Positions 8,553 to 18,219 of a stretch of DNA of 42,557 nucleotides are shown here, in pieces. The position numbers and the translations under genes were made by a program. The DNA comes from an uncultured Actinomycetes bacterium (GTDB taxonomy: Bacteria; Actinomycetota; Actinomycetes; Nanopelagicales; Nanopelagicaceae): assembly GCA_903874255.1 (NCBI GenBank), contig CAIQRN010000081.1, positions 1 through 42,557 on the forward strand, read 5' to 3'. The notes under the pieces are model-generated. The model made no database searches. It was given only the letters and a program-made list of their open reading frames with translations, and was not told the DNA's origin. Every line of letters begins with the position of its first letter. Positions within the stretch are counted from its first letter, which is position 1.

Positions 8553-11381
8553 TTAGCTGCAACCAGAAGTGTTTCCACAACCTTCGCATACATAACATGC
8601 ACCTGACATACGCATCTTTACTCCACATGTCATACATAGAGGCGCATCAGCTTTTACGCCAGAGAGTGCTTCCATCAACTCAGTTGATGATCCGTACTCA
8701 ACAGCTGGTGCAGCTTCAATCTTTACCGCTACTGGCTTTGAAACCGTTGCAGGGGCTGCAGATTGTGCGATTGTCTCTGTTGCTGCAGTGATATCTGGTG
8801 TGTACTCACCTGTTTCCAAAGCGCGTGCGCGCTCTGATGATGTGTACAAGCCCATTGCGCTACGTGATTCAAATGGCAAGTAATCAAGTGCTAAGCGACG
8901 GAAGATGTAATCCATCATGGACTGTGCCATGCGAATATCTGCATCATCTGTCATGCCTGCTGGCTCAAAGCGCAAGTTAGTGAACTTCTCTACGAAAGTT
9001 TCTAGTGGAACTCCGTATTGCAATCCGATTGAGACTGCGATTGAGAATGCATCCATCACACCGGCCAACGTTGAACCTTGCTTACCAAGTTTCAAGAAGA
9101 CTTCACCAAGTGCGCCATCTGCATATGCACCGGCAGTCATGTAACCCTCTGCACCGCCTACTGCAAATGAAGTTGTAATTGATGGACGTGCCTTTGGCAG
9201 ACGCTTGCGAACTGCAGCAGCTGGAGCTGCGGCTTCAACTGAACCAGAAGATTTTGCAGCTTTTCCATCAGAGAGTGGCTGACCAACTTTGCAGTTGTCG
9301 CGATAAACAGCAAGTGCTTTAAGACCAAGCTTCCATCCCTGGAAGTAAACATCTTCAACTTCTTCAACAGTTGCATCAGATGGCAAGTTAACTGTCTTTG
9401 AAATCGCACCTGAAAGGAATGGCTGGCATGCAGCCATCATGCGAACGTGGCCCATTGGCGCGATTGATCGTGCACCTAGTGCGCAGTCAAATACGTCGTA
9501 GTGCTCAAGCTTTAATCCTGGAGCATCGATCACGTGTCCGTTAGCTGCAATGAATTCAACAATCGCTTCGATTGTTTCTTCTGTGTAGCCAAGTTTGCGA
9601 AGCGCTGCAGGAACTGTCTGGTTAACGATCTGCATAGATCCGCCACCAACAAGTTTCTTGAACTTAACTAGTGAGAAGTCAGGTTCGATACCTGTTGTAT
9701 CGCAATCCATCATCAAACCAATTGTTCCTGTTGGTGCAAGAACTGAAATCTGCGCGTTACGCCATCCATTCTTATCACCTGTTGCAAGGCATGCATCCCA
9801 TGCTTTGTTAGCTTCTGTCCAAACATCGCGATCAAGAGTTGTCTCTGATTTTGCCGCAGATGATGCAGAGGCATGCTTGCGCATAACGCGTGCATGTGGC
9901 TTAGCATTTTGTGCAAAGCCGGCATATGGTCCAACGATTCCAGCAAGTTCTGCTGATCGCTTGTATGTAATTCCTGACATCAATGATGTGATTGCACCAG
10001 CTAGTGCACGGCCGCCTTCAGAATCATATGCAAGACCTGATGCCATAAGCAGGGCGCCTAGGTTTGCATAACCGATGCCGAGTTGGCGATATGCCTTAGT
10101 TGTGTCGCCGATTGCCTCTGTTGGGAAATCTGCGAAACAGATTGAGATATCCATAGCAGTGATAATCATTTCGGCAGCTTTACCAAATGTCTTTGCATCA
10201 AATGAACCATCTGACTTGAGGAACTTCATCAAGTTAAGTGAAGCCAAGTTACATGATGAGTTATCAAGTGACATGTATTCAGAACATGGATTAGATGCAT
10301 TGATACGACCAGTTTCTGGATTTGTGTGCCAGTCATTGATTGTGTCGTCATATTGAATTCCAGGATCAGCACATGCCCAAGCCGCCTGTGCCATCTTTGT
10401 AAACAATGTGCGTGCATCGATTGTTTCGATAACTTCGCCAGTTGCACGTGCAGTTAGGCCAAACTGTTCGCCTTTTTCAACTGCGCGCATGAATTCATCT
10501 GATACGCGAACTGAGTTGTTAGCGTTCTGATATTGCACAGAGATAATGTCTTTTCCACCAAGATCCATGTCGAATCCAGCATCGCGTAATGCGCGAATCT
10601 TGTCTTCTTCCTTAACCTTAGTTTCAATGAACTCTTCGATATCTGGGTGAGAAACATCGAGAACAACCATCTTTGCAGCGCGACGGGTTGCGCCTCCAGA
10701 TTTAATTGTTCCTGCTGATGCATCTGCACCGCGCATAAATGAAACTGGGCCAGATGCTGTTCCACCGGATTTTAATAATTCTTTTGATGAACGAATGCGT
10801 GAAAGATTAAGACCAGCTCCTGAGCCGCCCTTGAAAATCATTCCTTCTTCGCGGTACCAGTTAAGGATGCTGTCCATAGTGTCATCAACAGAGAGGATGA
10901 AGCATGCGCTTACTTGCTGTGGTTCGTTAGTTCCAACGTTGAACCACACTGGTGAGTTGAATGAGAAAATCTGATGCAACAACATATGGGTTAATTCATG
11001 TTCAAAGATTTCTGCATCGGCATCAGTTGCAAAGTAGCCATGCTCTTTGCCGGCCTTTGTATAAGTAAGTACAACGCGATCGATTACTTGCTTCAAAGAC
11101 CATTCGCGATTTTCTGCACCAACTGCGCCGCGGAAATACTTTGTTGTAACGATCGTTGATGCGTTAACTGACCAAGTATCTGGGTATTCAACACCGCGTT
11201 GTTCGAATACGGTTTCTCCCGTTTTCCAGTTTTGCTGTACTACATCTCTGCGCTCCCATTTAACTTCGTCGTATGGGTGTACGCCTTCGTTGGTGTAGAT
11301 ACGTTCGATAGTCAGACCTTTACCTTTTACGGTGTTGTGGGCCTTGATTTTCGCTGGTCGGTTGATGACCGTCTCTGACAT
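8553..11381 (-). CDS. nrdJ: Vitamin B12-dependent (class II) ribonucleotide reductase
   Basis: 942 aa with FKGGSGAGLNLSRIR, NPCSEYMSLDNSSCNLASLNL, APTGTIGLMMDCDTTGIEPDF and Cys-rich C-terminal tail CMTCGVKMRMSGACYVCEGCG. Confidence 0.95.
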   Translation of the reverse strand: MSETVINRPAKIKAHNTVKGKGLTIERIYTNEGVHPYDEVKWERRDVVQQNWKTGETVFEQRGVEYPDTWSVNASTIVTTKYFRGAVGAENREWSLKQVIDRVVLTYTKAGKEHGYFATDADAEIFEHELTHMLLHQIFSFNSPVWFNVGTNEPQQVSACFILSVDDTMDSILNWYREEGMIFKGGSGAGLNLSRIRSSKELLKSGGTASGPVSFMRGADASAGTIKSGGATRRAAKMVVLDVSHPDIEEFIETKVKEEDKIRALRDAGFDMDLGGKDIISVQYQNANNSVRVSDEFMRAVEKGEQFGLTARATGEVIETIDARTLFTKMAQAAWACADPGIQYDDTINDWHTNPETGRINASNPCSEYMSLDNSSCNLASLNLMKFLKSDGSFDAKTFGKAAEMIITAMDISICFADFPTEAIGDTTKAYRQLGIGYANLGALLMASGLAYDSEGGRALAGAITSLMSGITYKRSAELAGIVGPYAGFAQNAKPHARVMRKHASASSAAKSETTLDRDVWTEANKAWDACLATGDKNGWRNAQISVLAPTGTIGLMMDCDTTGIEPDFSLVKFKKLVGGGSMQIVNQTVPAALRKLGYTEETIEAIVEFIAANGHVIDAPGLKLEHYDVFDCALGARSIAPMGHVRMMAACQPFLSGAISKTVNLPSDATVEEVEDVYFQGWKLGLKALAVYRDNCKVGQPLSDGKAAKSSGSVEAAAPAAAVRKRLPKARPSITTSFAVGGAEGYMTAGAYADGALGEVFLKLGKQGSTLAGVMDAFSIAVSIGLQYGVPLETFVEKFTNLRFEPAGMTDDADIRMAQSMMDYIFRRLALDYLPFESRSAMGLYTSSERARALETGEYTPDITAATETIAQSAAPATVSKPVAVKIEAAPAVEYGSSTELMEALSGVKADAPLCMTCGVKMRMSGACYVCEGCGNTSGCS

Positions 11382-11401
11382 TGTGTGGTTCCCCGTCTTC
11401 T

Positions 11402-11905
11402 TTAGTTATTCTGATTTATTAATGTGTTAGTGCCTTGTTGTGCATTTGGGGAAATGCTTGAAGGAAGAGCGCGAAGTAACGCGATCTCACCTTCGAAATC
11501 TTCAAGGGAGGCAAAGTTACGGTACACAGAGGCATAACGTAAGTAAGCCACCTCGTCGAGCTCTCGAAGTGGCGCCAAGATGGCCATGCCCACTTCTTGA
11601 GCTTCGATTTCAGCCGCACCTGAAGAACGTAGAGTCTCTTCAACGCGTTGGGCTAGCAAAACTAGATCATCTTCATTTACCGGACGTCCCTGGCAGGCTT
11701 TGCGAACACCTACCAGCACTTTCTCACGGCTAAATGGCTCAGTAGCGCCAGAGCGCTTGATGATATTGAGCAGAGCTACTTCTTGAGTAGAAAAACGTTG
11801 GCTGCACTGTGGGCATTCACGGCGACGACGGATTTGAGTTCCATCTTCAACTGGTCTGGAGTCAACAACACGAGAATCTTCGTATCGGCAGAACGGGCAA
11901 ATCAT
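11402..11905 (-). CDS. nrdR: Transcriptional regulator NrdR
   Basis: [42 protein letters not shown] zinc-ribbon plus ATP-cone. Confidence 0.96.
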   Translation of the reverse strand: MICPFCRYEDSRVVDSRPVEDGTQIRRRRECPQCSQRFSTQEVALLNIIKRSGATEPFSREKVLVGVRKACQGRPVNEDDLVLLAQRVEETLRSSGAAEIEAQEVGMAILAPLRELDEVAYLRYASVYRNFASLEDFEGEIALLRALPSSISPNAQQGTNTLINQNN

Positions 11906-11983
11906 CTCGGCGTGTCTCCTTTCGAAATACTAGAAATTCCAACTTTTAGATGTATTGGGCGGACCGGCAAAACTACCCTAAAA

Positions 11984-11999
11984 ACACTACTTATGGAAG
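11984..11999 (-). promoter_or_regulatory. NrdR box (weaker copy)
   Basis: ACACTACTTATGGAAG, partial match to acaCwAtATaTwGtgt, 31 bp (box start to box start) from the stronger copy. Confidence 0.55.
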
Positions 12000-12014
12000 T
12001 TTTACTGCCTTTGA

Positions 12015-12030
12015 CCCCTACATATAGTGG
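12015..12030 (-). promoter_or_regulatory. NrdR box (strong copy)
   Basis: CCCCTACATATAGTGG matches CwAtATaTwGtg core of the NrdR box consensus; upstream of nrdR-nrdJ. Confidence 0.75.
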
Positions 12031-12109
12031 GAACTATAAAGCATTTCTTGAGGCTTTGCTTGTCGAGTAGGTAAACACCTAGTTAACGGCGTGTCGCAGA
12101 GCTGCTGAG

Positions 12110-12478
12110 CTACTTAGTTGGGACCCGCAACTTCTGGCCGGCTGCAAGGCCATAGCCCGTCAAGTTATTGGCCTCACGGATCTGCTCGACCATAGCCTGA
12201 ACATCGCCTGTGCTGTACGCCGAAGCCACTGACCAAAGAGTTGCTCCCCCAGGAACTACCACCGTGACGTAGGTGGGTGCGGATGCGCTTTGATCGCCAC
12301 CGGAGGATTTGGCGGCAAAGCCTGCTGCCAAAACCACGGTTAGCGAGGCAACGACAAGAGTGCGGGCTAGTCGACCACGGCGAGTAATGCGAGCGCCGGA
12401 CGGATTGGTCGAAGGTGCGTAAGAGGCTGAAAAGCCTTGAAATACACTGGTATTACTAGCTAATGTCGCTGTGCTCAT
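12110..12478 (-). CDS. LysM-domain membrane protein, predicted SOS cell-division suppressor (YneA/DivS-like)
   Basis: Single TM ([15 protein letters not shown]) plus LysM ([17 protein letters not shown]...[21 protein letters not shown]); divergent from lexA with a LexA box upstream. Confidence 0.8.
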   Translation of the reverse strand: MSTATLASNTSVFQGFSASYAPSTNPSGARITRRGRLARTLVVASLTVVLAAGFAAKSSGGDQSASAPTYVTVVVPGGATLWSVASAYSTGDVQAMVEQIREANNLTGYGLAAGQKLRVPTK

Positions 12479-12502
12479 GATCGTTCTCCTTGGGGAAGGT
12501 AT

Positions 12503-12518
12503 TCGAACAACTGTTCGA
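12503..12518. promoter_or_regulatory. LexA/SOS box
   Basis: TCGAACaactGTTCGA, perfect match to TCGAAC-N4-GTTCGA. Confidence 0.93.
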
Positions 12519-12564
12519 ACAAGAGCAATTAAACACCCCACCACTGACAAATTGCAAGTTATTT

Positions 12565-12580
12565 TCGAACATATGTTTGA
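12565..12580. promoter_or_regulatory. LexA/SOS box
   Basis: TCGAACatatGTTTGA, one mismatch; 32 bp upstream of lexA start. Confidence 0.88.
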
Positions 12581-12611
12581 ATTTTTTGCCCGAGTATGTC
12601 ACCCTATATTC

Positions 12612-13247
12612 ATGAGCACACAGACCCCATCTACGGCCGGCCTTTCCAAGCGCCAAGCCGAAATCCTCAACGTCATCGAAACCGCCATGGCCGACCAGGG
12701 ATATGCCCCCACCATGCGCGAGATCGGCGCAGCCGTTGGCCTGACCTCGACCGCATCGGTCAAATACCAGCTCGAGATCTTGGAAGAAAAGGGATTTATC
12801 CGCCGCGATGAAAGCAAGGGGCGCGCGCTGGAATTAACTCCAGAAAATAACAATGGCGCACCTGTTGATAAAACTAAATTTATTCCACTTGTTGGTCGCA
12901 TCGCAGCCGGTGGACCAATTACCGCCGAACAAGAAGTTGAAGAAACTTTTCCGCTCCCAGAATCACTTGTTGGTAAAGGTGATTTATTCATGCTCAAAGT
13001 TGTTGGCGAATCAATGATCGATGCCGCAATTTGCGATGGCGATTACGTAGTTATACGCGCCCAAAAAGATTGCAACAAAGGCGAAATCGTTGCCGCGATG
13101 ATTGATGGCGAAGCAACGGTAAAAACCTTTTCGAAAAAGGATGGCCACATCTGGTTGCTTCCAGCCAACGATGCTTTCCAACCTATCAATGGCGATGACT
13201 GCGAAATTCTAGGAATCGTTACCGCAGTTCTTCGCTCTATTCGCTAA
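12612..13247 (+). CDS. lexA: LexA repressor
   Basis: w[48 protein letters not shown]24 peptidase [21 protein letters not shown]. Confidence 0.97.
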   Translation: MSTQTPSTAGLSKRQAEILNVIETAMADQGYAPTMREIGAAVGLTSTASVKYQLEILEEKGFIRRDESKGRALELTPENNNGAPVDKTKFIPLVGRIAAGGPITAEQEVEETFPLPESLVGKGDLFMLKVVGESMIDAAICDGDYVVIRAQKDCNKGEIVAAMIDGEATVKTFSKKDGHIWLLPANDAFQPINGDDCEILGIVTAVLRSIR

Positions 13248-13256
13248 TTTACGACG

Positions 13257-13916
13257 TTAGTTAATTGCGCGAGTAACTATGACTCGGGCTTGATCCCCGT
13301 AATGCACGCTACCTGGTTCGTATACATCGATTCGCAAAATCTGCGGCTCGGTGATTGCACCCTTTTCAACTAGTGATGCCAATTCGCCCGCAAAGTTTTT
13401 ACCTTCAAAGTGTTCGTTATTGACACCTACAACTAACCATCCGTTGTTCGCTAAAAGTGGCAAAAGATTTCGCAAACACTCTGGACCTAAGTGACCATGT
13501 GTAAAAGTTCCAGAACTTATCAAAGCTTCATACGGCGGGTTTTCATTAGGCACTTCTTGAGTTAAATCGCGCTCGTATAGTTTTCGATAAACGGGGGAAG
13601 CGTCATTGCGCGTTTTCAACTTAGCTTGATCAAGCATCTGCGGTGAAATATCCATGCCATCTAGCTCAACTTCTGGACGAAGTCTTGATAAATACATACC
13701 CGTAAGTCCGGTACCTGTGCCGATATCTGCAACTCGATGAATTGAATCATTTACAACCTGATCGAAAACCTCACTGATGGCTTTGGGGTATCGGTACTGT
13801 TTTGCATCAACAAAAGATGAGTCATAGGTAGCTGCCCACTTTGCATACAGGCGCTTATTATCTTCAGGAGTTTTTACTGAATACGCATCATCCAGGCCAA
13901 TGCCCTCATCGCTCAT
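13257..13916 (-). CDS. Class I SAM-dependent methyltransferase
   Basis: VADIGTGTGLTGMYLS SAM-binding motif; LDGMDISPQMLDQA. Confidence 0.88.
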   Translation of the reverse strand: MSDEGIGLDDAYSVKTPEDNKRLYAKWAATYDSSFVDAKQYRYPKAISEVFDQVVNDSIHRVADIGTGTGLTGMYLSRLRPEVELDGMDISPQMLDQAKLKTRNDASPVYRKLYERDLTQEVPNENPPYEALISSGTFTHGHLGPECLRNLLPLLANNGWLVVGVNNEHFEGKNFAGELASLVEKGAITEPQILRIDVYEPGSVHYGDQARVIVTRAIN

Positions 13917-13951
13917 ACCTAAAACTTAAACAACCTAGCCCTTGGGCACAA

Positions 13952-14668
13952 CTACCAAGCGATAACTTCTTTTTCTTCCCACAGTACGCCAGTCACTTTT
14001 TCTTGATCCGAAGTTCCGGCAACGTTAAATTCTCGCGTCGCTAACCAGATTGCAGTTTCTGCCCCTTGCTCAGCAGATAGCGGTGCATCTGGTCCGCCCA
14101 TGTCCGTCCGTGAATGATTCGGGCAGACGGCATCAACTAATAAGCCACGTGCACCCAAACCAGTTTCATGTGCCAAGTTTCTAACTAATGCATTAACACC
14201 AGCTTTACTGATTCGATAAGGCGCAAGGCCGCCGGCATTTCCAGGTCCTGACATTCGACCCAAACAAGCAGAGAAGACAATGACTCGGCCATCTCTAGCC
14301 TCGGCCATTGGTGCAGCCAAAATATTGATTGCACAAAAAACTGAATCCAAATTTATTGCCATCACTCTGCGCCACTCTTCATTATTAGTTCGCAAAGTCT
14401 TTGACATTTTTTCGCTCATGACACCGTGGGCAAGAACAAGAATCTGCGGAGTTCCAAAGTCATTTAATATCTGATCAAAGCAATTCTTGGCCGCAACTAA
14501 ATCAGCTAAATCAACGGCGCGATAATCACAACCTAGTTGGCTGGCCACATCGGCAAGGCGGCCCGAATCTTTAGCAACGAGAACTACTTGATGGCCTTGG
14601 CCAACTAAAGCCTTGGCAACTTCAAATCCCAAACCGCGTGAACCACCGGTGATAACTGCTAATGACAT
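13952..14668 (-). CDS. SDR family oxidoreductase
   Basis: MSLAVITGGSRGLGFEVAKAL Rossmann motif; YRISKAGVNALV catalytic YxxxK. Confidence 0.92.
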   Translation of the reverse strand: MSLAVITGGSRGLGFEVAKALVGQGHQVVLVAKDSGRLADVASQLGCDYRAVDLADLVAAKNCFDQILNDFGTPQILVLAHGVMSEKMSKTLRTNNEEWRRVMAINLDSVFCAINILAAPMAEARDGRVIVFSACLGRMSGPGNAGGLAPYRISKAGVNALVRNLAHETGLGARGLLVDAVCPNHSRTDMGGPDAPLSAEQGAETAIWLATREFNVAGTSDQEKVTGVLWEEKEVIAW

Positions 14669-14742
14669 TTGATAAATCTACTGCCACTGTTTTAAAGGCG
14701 CATCTTTACTTTCAAGCACTTCCAATAAAGGCGAGATTTAAA

Positions 14743-14913
14743 TTATTTGCGCTTTAGCGCCCGTAAGGATTTCTTCAAAGCTTTGCGTTGGGCTTTAGCA
14801 ATAGGATCTTTCTTAGTCGGAAATGCCCACTTTAGAAACACAATCAGGATTGCTAAACCAAAAAATCCCGCAAAACCTTGCAGAAACAACGCGTTATTAA
14901 TTCCCCCGAGCAT
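14743..14913 (-). CDS. 56-aa single-TM basic-tailed small protein
   Basis: ATG at 14913: MLGGINNALFLQGFAGFFGLAILIVFLKWAFPTKKDPIAKAQRKALKKSLRALKRK*; below the ORF-track length cutoff. Confidence 0.7.
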   Translation of the reverse strand: MLGGINNALFLQGFAGFFGLAILIVFLKWAFPTKKDPIAKAQRKALKKSLRALKRK

Positions 14914-15055
14914 CTGCGAAATCTAATCCTTAGCCAGCAATATTTCTTTCTGAAATAGTGCATTTTCCGACGGATATATCCACAGAGATAACCTATAAAA
15001 CATCGGGCTCAACAAATAGTCATATCTCATGCTTCGTGCGTGGGACATGCGAAAA

Positions 15056-15080
15056 GCCCGCCGGAATAAATCCGACGGAC
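15056..15080 (-). terminator. Intrinsic terminator (minus strand)
   Basis: Minus strand GTCCGTCGGA-TTTAT-TCCGGCGGGC followed by TTTT (10-bp stem with G-U pairs). Confidence 0.75.
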
Positions 15081-15185
15081 CCGATCAGTTAGCAGACTGA
15101 GTTCGCATAAGGCAGTTGGGCCGGGATTGGCACCCCGGCTCGACTTCGTTAATTAAAGCAGAAAACTCCATTACGCAGAGTAGTT

Positions 15186-15752
15186 TTAAACGAAAGCTTC
15201 GGCAGTGGTTACTACATTGGCGCCGCGGCCGGGAAGTTCGTATTCAGTAAATGATGCATTGAGATCATCAATTAAAACTTCTGCACTTACTGGCTGGCCT
15301 TCAAATGTGTAATCAGTGGTGGTGTGCGCATCTTCAATTAACGTCACGTCATATCCACGATCTAGAGCCCCATGGCCGGTATGGCGCACGCAGTTATTTG
15401 TCTGCGCACCGCACGCATATACATGGCCAACATTTAGGCCCGCCAACACTTCCTCTAAATTCGTTGCCTCAAATGAGTTGCGATAAAGCTTGCCAACTTT
15501 TGCCTCTAATTCCAGCGGACTGAGCTCTGGCACAATCTGCCAATCCACTGAGCCAATTGGCATCCAATCATCGGAATGCTGCACCCATACAACAGGGACT
15601 CCAGCAGCTCGCGCCTTCTTAACGGCCTCGTTGATATTTGCGATAACCGCATCCTTATTAAATGCACCGGCGACAACTTGGTTCTGAACATCGATAACTA
15701 AAAGCGCTGAATTCGGGCGAGAAAGCGTTGTCATAGGTCGTATTTTAACCAT
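15186..15752 (-). CDS. Cysteine hydrolase / isochorismatase-family protein
   Basis: ALLVIDVQNQVVAGAF...GAQTNNCVRHTGHGALDRGYDVTLIEDAHTT. Confidence 0.92.
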   Translation of the reverse strand: MVKIRPMTTLSRPNSALLVIDVQNQVVAGAFNKDAVIANINEAVKKARAAGVPVVWVQHSDDWMPIGSVDWQIVPELSPLELEAKVGKLYRNSFEATNLEEVLAGLNVGHVYACGAQTNNCVRHTGHGALDRGYDVTLIEDAHTTTDYTFEGQPVSAEVLIDDLNASFTEYELPGRGANVVTTAEAFV

Positions 15753-15828
15753 GAATCTTTACCTAACACCCACTTGCAATTAACCTGCAACAACCCAGCA
15801 AGTTAACTACTTGGTCAACAATCTACTC

Positions 15829-16014
15829 ATGGATTTTTCATCGTCACTTCTTACTTTGTACACGCGTCTTAACCGTGATCAACATGAGGCCCACCAAAAT
15901 CAAATGGAGCTTAACCAGCGGGCTATCTTTTCTCGCTCTCGCCGTGCGATTGAAAAATTCGATGAAACACTCCTCCACGAACGCGCTATAAAGGTGGAAG
16001 ATAAAACCGCTTAA
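15829..16014 (+). CDS. Small hypothetical protein
   Basis: ORF MDFSSSLLTLYTRLNRDQHEAHQNQMELNQRAIFSRSRRAIEKFDETLLHERAIKVEDKTA; charged helical composition; no family recognised. Confidence 0.45.
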   Translation: MDFSSSLLTLYTRLNRDQHEAHQNQMELNQRAIFSRSRRAIEKFDETLLHERAIKVEDKTA

Positions 16015-16229
16015 GAAACTAATCCTATAAAGGGAAGCCGGGCTGGAATGACGGTTTATATATTCCAGCCCTGCCCCTATTGATGTCCCTCGTACACATG
16101 GCACCCTCGAAGATGCTGAGCAGATTATTAACTTTGCAGGTTACGGCCAGTTGCTATTTAGTGAAACAAGCATGGAATTACAGGTGAAAACCTGCAACTA
16201 ATCTCCCAAGCCGAGCCTGCTAATTGCCT

Positions 16230-17420
16230 CTAAGCAATTTCTTTAGAACCTGCTCGGGCGACTGGTGCTAAAAGGCCGGCCACTATCAACAAACACATTG
16301 GCAGCAACATTGCAGTAGTCAATGAAGTGACATCTGAGATAGCACCAATCAACGCGGGCACAAATGCAAATCCTAGAATTGCAATGAGCAAAGCACGTGA
16401 GAGTGCAACGGCGATTTCAACGCCTTCAATATTTCCAATTGCAGTAATAAGTGCTGGAAAGAGTGGACCAACCCCGGAACCTGCAAGGAAATAACCTAAC
16501 AAAATCACAAAGTATGCAATGAGATGATGTGAAACTTTCAGATTTACGCCAATCATCATCGAAAGAAACCACAGTGAACCGGCCAAAAATCCGCACAAGC
16601 GAATAACTTTTTCAGGTCCAAATCTGTGAATGTATTTATCGCCCATCAAGCGACTCATGATCATCCCAAGTTCAAAGGCAATATAAGCACCCACATAGAA
16701 CTGCCCAGATATATTCATGACATCGCGCAAGAAAAGCGCCGACCAATCAGTGGCACCAAATTCAGCGCTGTTAGAACAGAGCATTCCAACCCCTATGCCC
16801 CAAATAATTAAGGCCTTACCTCCAAACCACGGCAGATTTATCTTTGCCGATTTCTCTGCGCCTTTAACTTGCCCGGTAAAAGTTCGCGCCGAAAGAATCA
16901 AAACCACAAATGAAATTACGGCCAAACCAGTCAAGTGGTACGAATATTTCACGTGGCCAATTAGGAAGGAGCCAAAGAATGCGGCCGACAAAGTGCCAAT
17001 AGACCAGTAAGCATGAAATCCCGACAAATACTTTCGATCACTTTCGCGCTCAAGCTCCTGCGTCATGATTGTCATTGGATTATCTAAAAACATATATCCC
17101 TGGGCGAAAAAGAAAATACCTAAGAAAATAAAGAAGGCGTTTGGCGCATAAGCAACTGTTAAGTAACCCAAGGGAAACACTGCAGTTCCTACATAAAACA
17201 CTCGCTTTGGTCCTAGTTCTCGGACCAACCAGCCAATCATTCGAGAAGATAAAAACGCGCCCGTTGCCGCTCCCATCAATGTGCGACCTAAGACGGCATC
17301 GCTCATATGCAAAGCAGATTTAATTTCCGGAATTCGCGTTGACCAACCACCCATCAATATGCCCAACATGAAAAAATTCAACCGAAGCGCCACTGCCTTG
17401 CGCGCAAGAGATACCGCCAT
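16230..17420 (-). CDS. MFS transporter
   Basis: About 12 TM segments; FFMLGILMGGWSTRIPEIKSAL is typical of a YbjJ/FucP-like MFS family. Confidence 0.88.
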   Translation of the reverse strand: MAVSLARKAVALRLNFFMLGILMGGWSTRIPEIKSALHMSDAVLGRTLMGAATGAFLSSRMIGWLVRELGPKRVFYVGTAVFPLGYLTVAYAPNAFFIFLGIFFFAQGYMFLDNPMTIMTQELERESDRKYLSGFHAYWSIGTLSAAFFGSFLIGHVKYSYHLTGLAVISFVVLILSARTFTGQVKGAEKSAKINLPWFGGKALIIWGIGVGMLCSNSAEFGATDWSALFLRDVMNISGQFYVGAYIAFELGMIMSRLMGDKYIHRFGPEKVIRLCGFLAGSLWFLSMMIGVNLKVSHHLIAYFVILLGYFLAGSGVGPLFPALITAIGNIEGVEIAVALSRALLIAILGFAFVPALIGAISDVTSLTTAMLLPMCLLIVAGLLAPVARAGSKEIA

Positions 17421-17497
17421 CGCATTACCTTCTCTCCAAGGTGTTGCCTGCTACCGAGTGTAAATCCTTTACTTAAATTCTGACATCAGAGTTCCAT

Positions 17498-17532
17498 ATA
17501 AATAAGGCCCCACACTGTGAGGCCTTATTTAT
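17498..17532. terminator. Bidirectional intrinsic terminator
   Basis: Inverted repeat ATAAATAAGGCC...GGCCTTATTTAT. Confidence 0.85.
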
Positions 17533-17541
17533 TAGAAAGTC

Positions 17542-17865
17542 TTACAGAGTTTCCATCTTGTGCAAGATTGAATAACTCTTGATATTGAGCACTGGGGACT
17601 TCTGCCACTTCTCAACAAGCAGATCATATTTACCTGGAGCCTTGTAGTACTTATCCATGGAGGCACCTAGGGCGGTTGCACTCTTGTGGTGAACTGAAAC
17701 CAACCAGCAACCAGCGTTATCGCCTGAGCCAATCTCCCAAATATCTACTTGATCTGCGCCATTTGTAAGTGCAGCTTTTTTCCATTCCTTAAGACGTGCG
17801 ATTTGCTGAGCACGAGTCTTTTTTTCCATACCTTCTACAACCATAGTTTCAATTGTGTGTGCCAT
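17542..17865 (-). CDS. Hypothetical protein (107 aa)
   Basis: Start at MAHTIETMVVEGMEKKTRAQQ after an RBS-like AGGAGAG; no family recognised. Confidence 0.6.
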   Translation of the reverse strand: MAHTIETMVVEGMEKKTRAQQIARLKEWKKAALTNGADQVDIWEIGSGDNAGCWLVSVHHKSATALGASMDKYYKAPGKYDLLVEKWQKSPVLNIKSYSILHKMETL

Positions 17866-17961
17866 TTGTTCTCTCCTATATTTAAATGGGCTGCGATTTT
17901 CGTGAAATCTAGTCGCAATTTTCCTGCTTGTATATAGACACCCTTGGAATATTATTAATCC

Positions 17962-18219
17962 ATGAGCGAACAGATTGACCAGTTCTTCCGCCCCGACGGC
18001 ACGCTGATAAGCATCCCCGTTAAGCCCGCAAAGAAGATTGCCGTTCTCAATCACATCGCCAAAGAGTTAGCGCCTGAAACTAAATATCCAGAAAAAGAAC
18101 TCAATACCGTGATTGCCAAGTACCACGATGACACTGCAGCTATTAGACGCCACATGATTGAGTTTGGAATCTTGCAACGCAATTCAGAGAGTGTGTACTG
18201 GTTAGCGCCGACTGACTAA
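17962..18219 (+). CDS. DUF2087 domain-containing protein
   Basis: KIAVLNHIAKELAPETKYPEKELNTVIAKYHDDTAAIRRHMIEFGILQR is typical of DUF2087. Confidence 0.85.
   Translation: MSEQIDQFFRPDGTLISIPVKPAKKIAVLNHIAKELAPETKYPEKELNTVIAKYHDDTAAIRRHMIEFGILQRNSESVYWLAPTD

Noticed and set aside
9595-10071. 158-aa + strand ORF inside nrdJ
   Set aside because: Mirror frame of a highly conserved gene.
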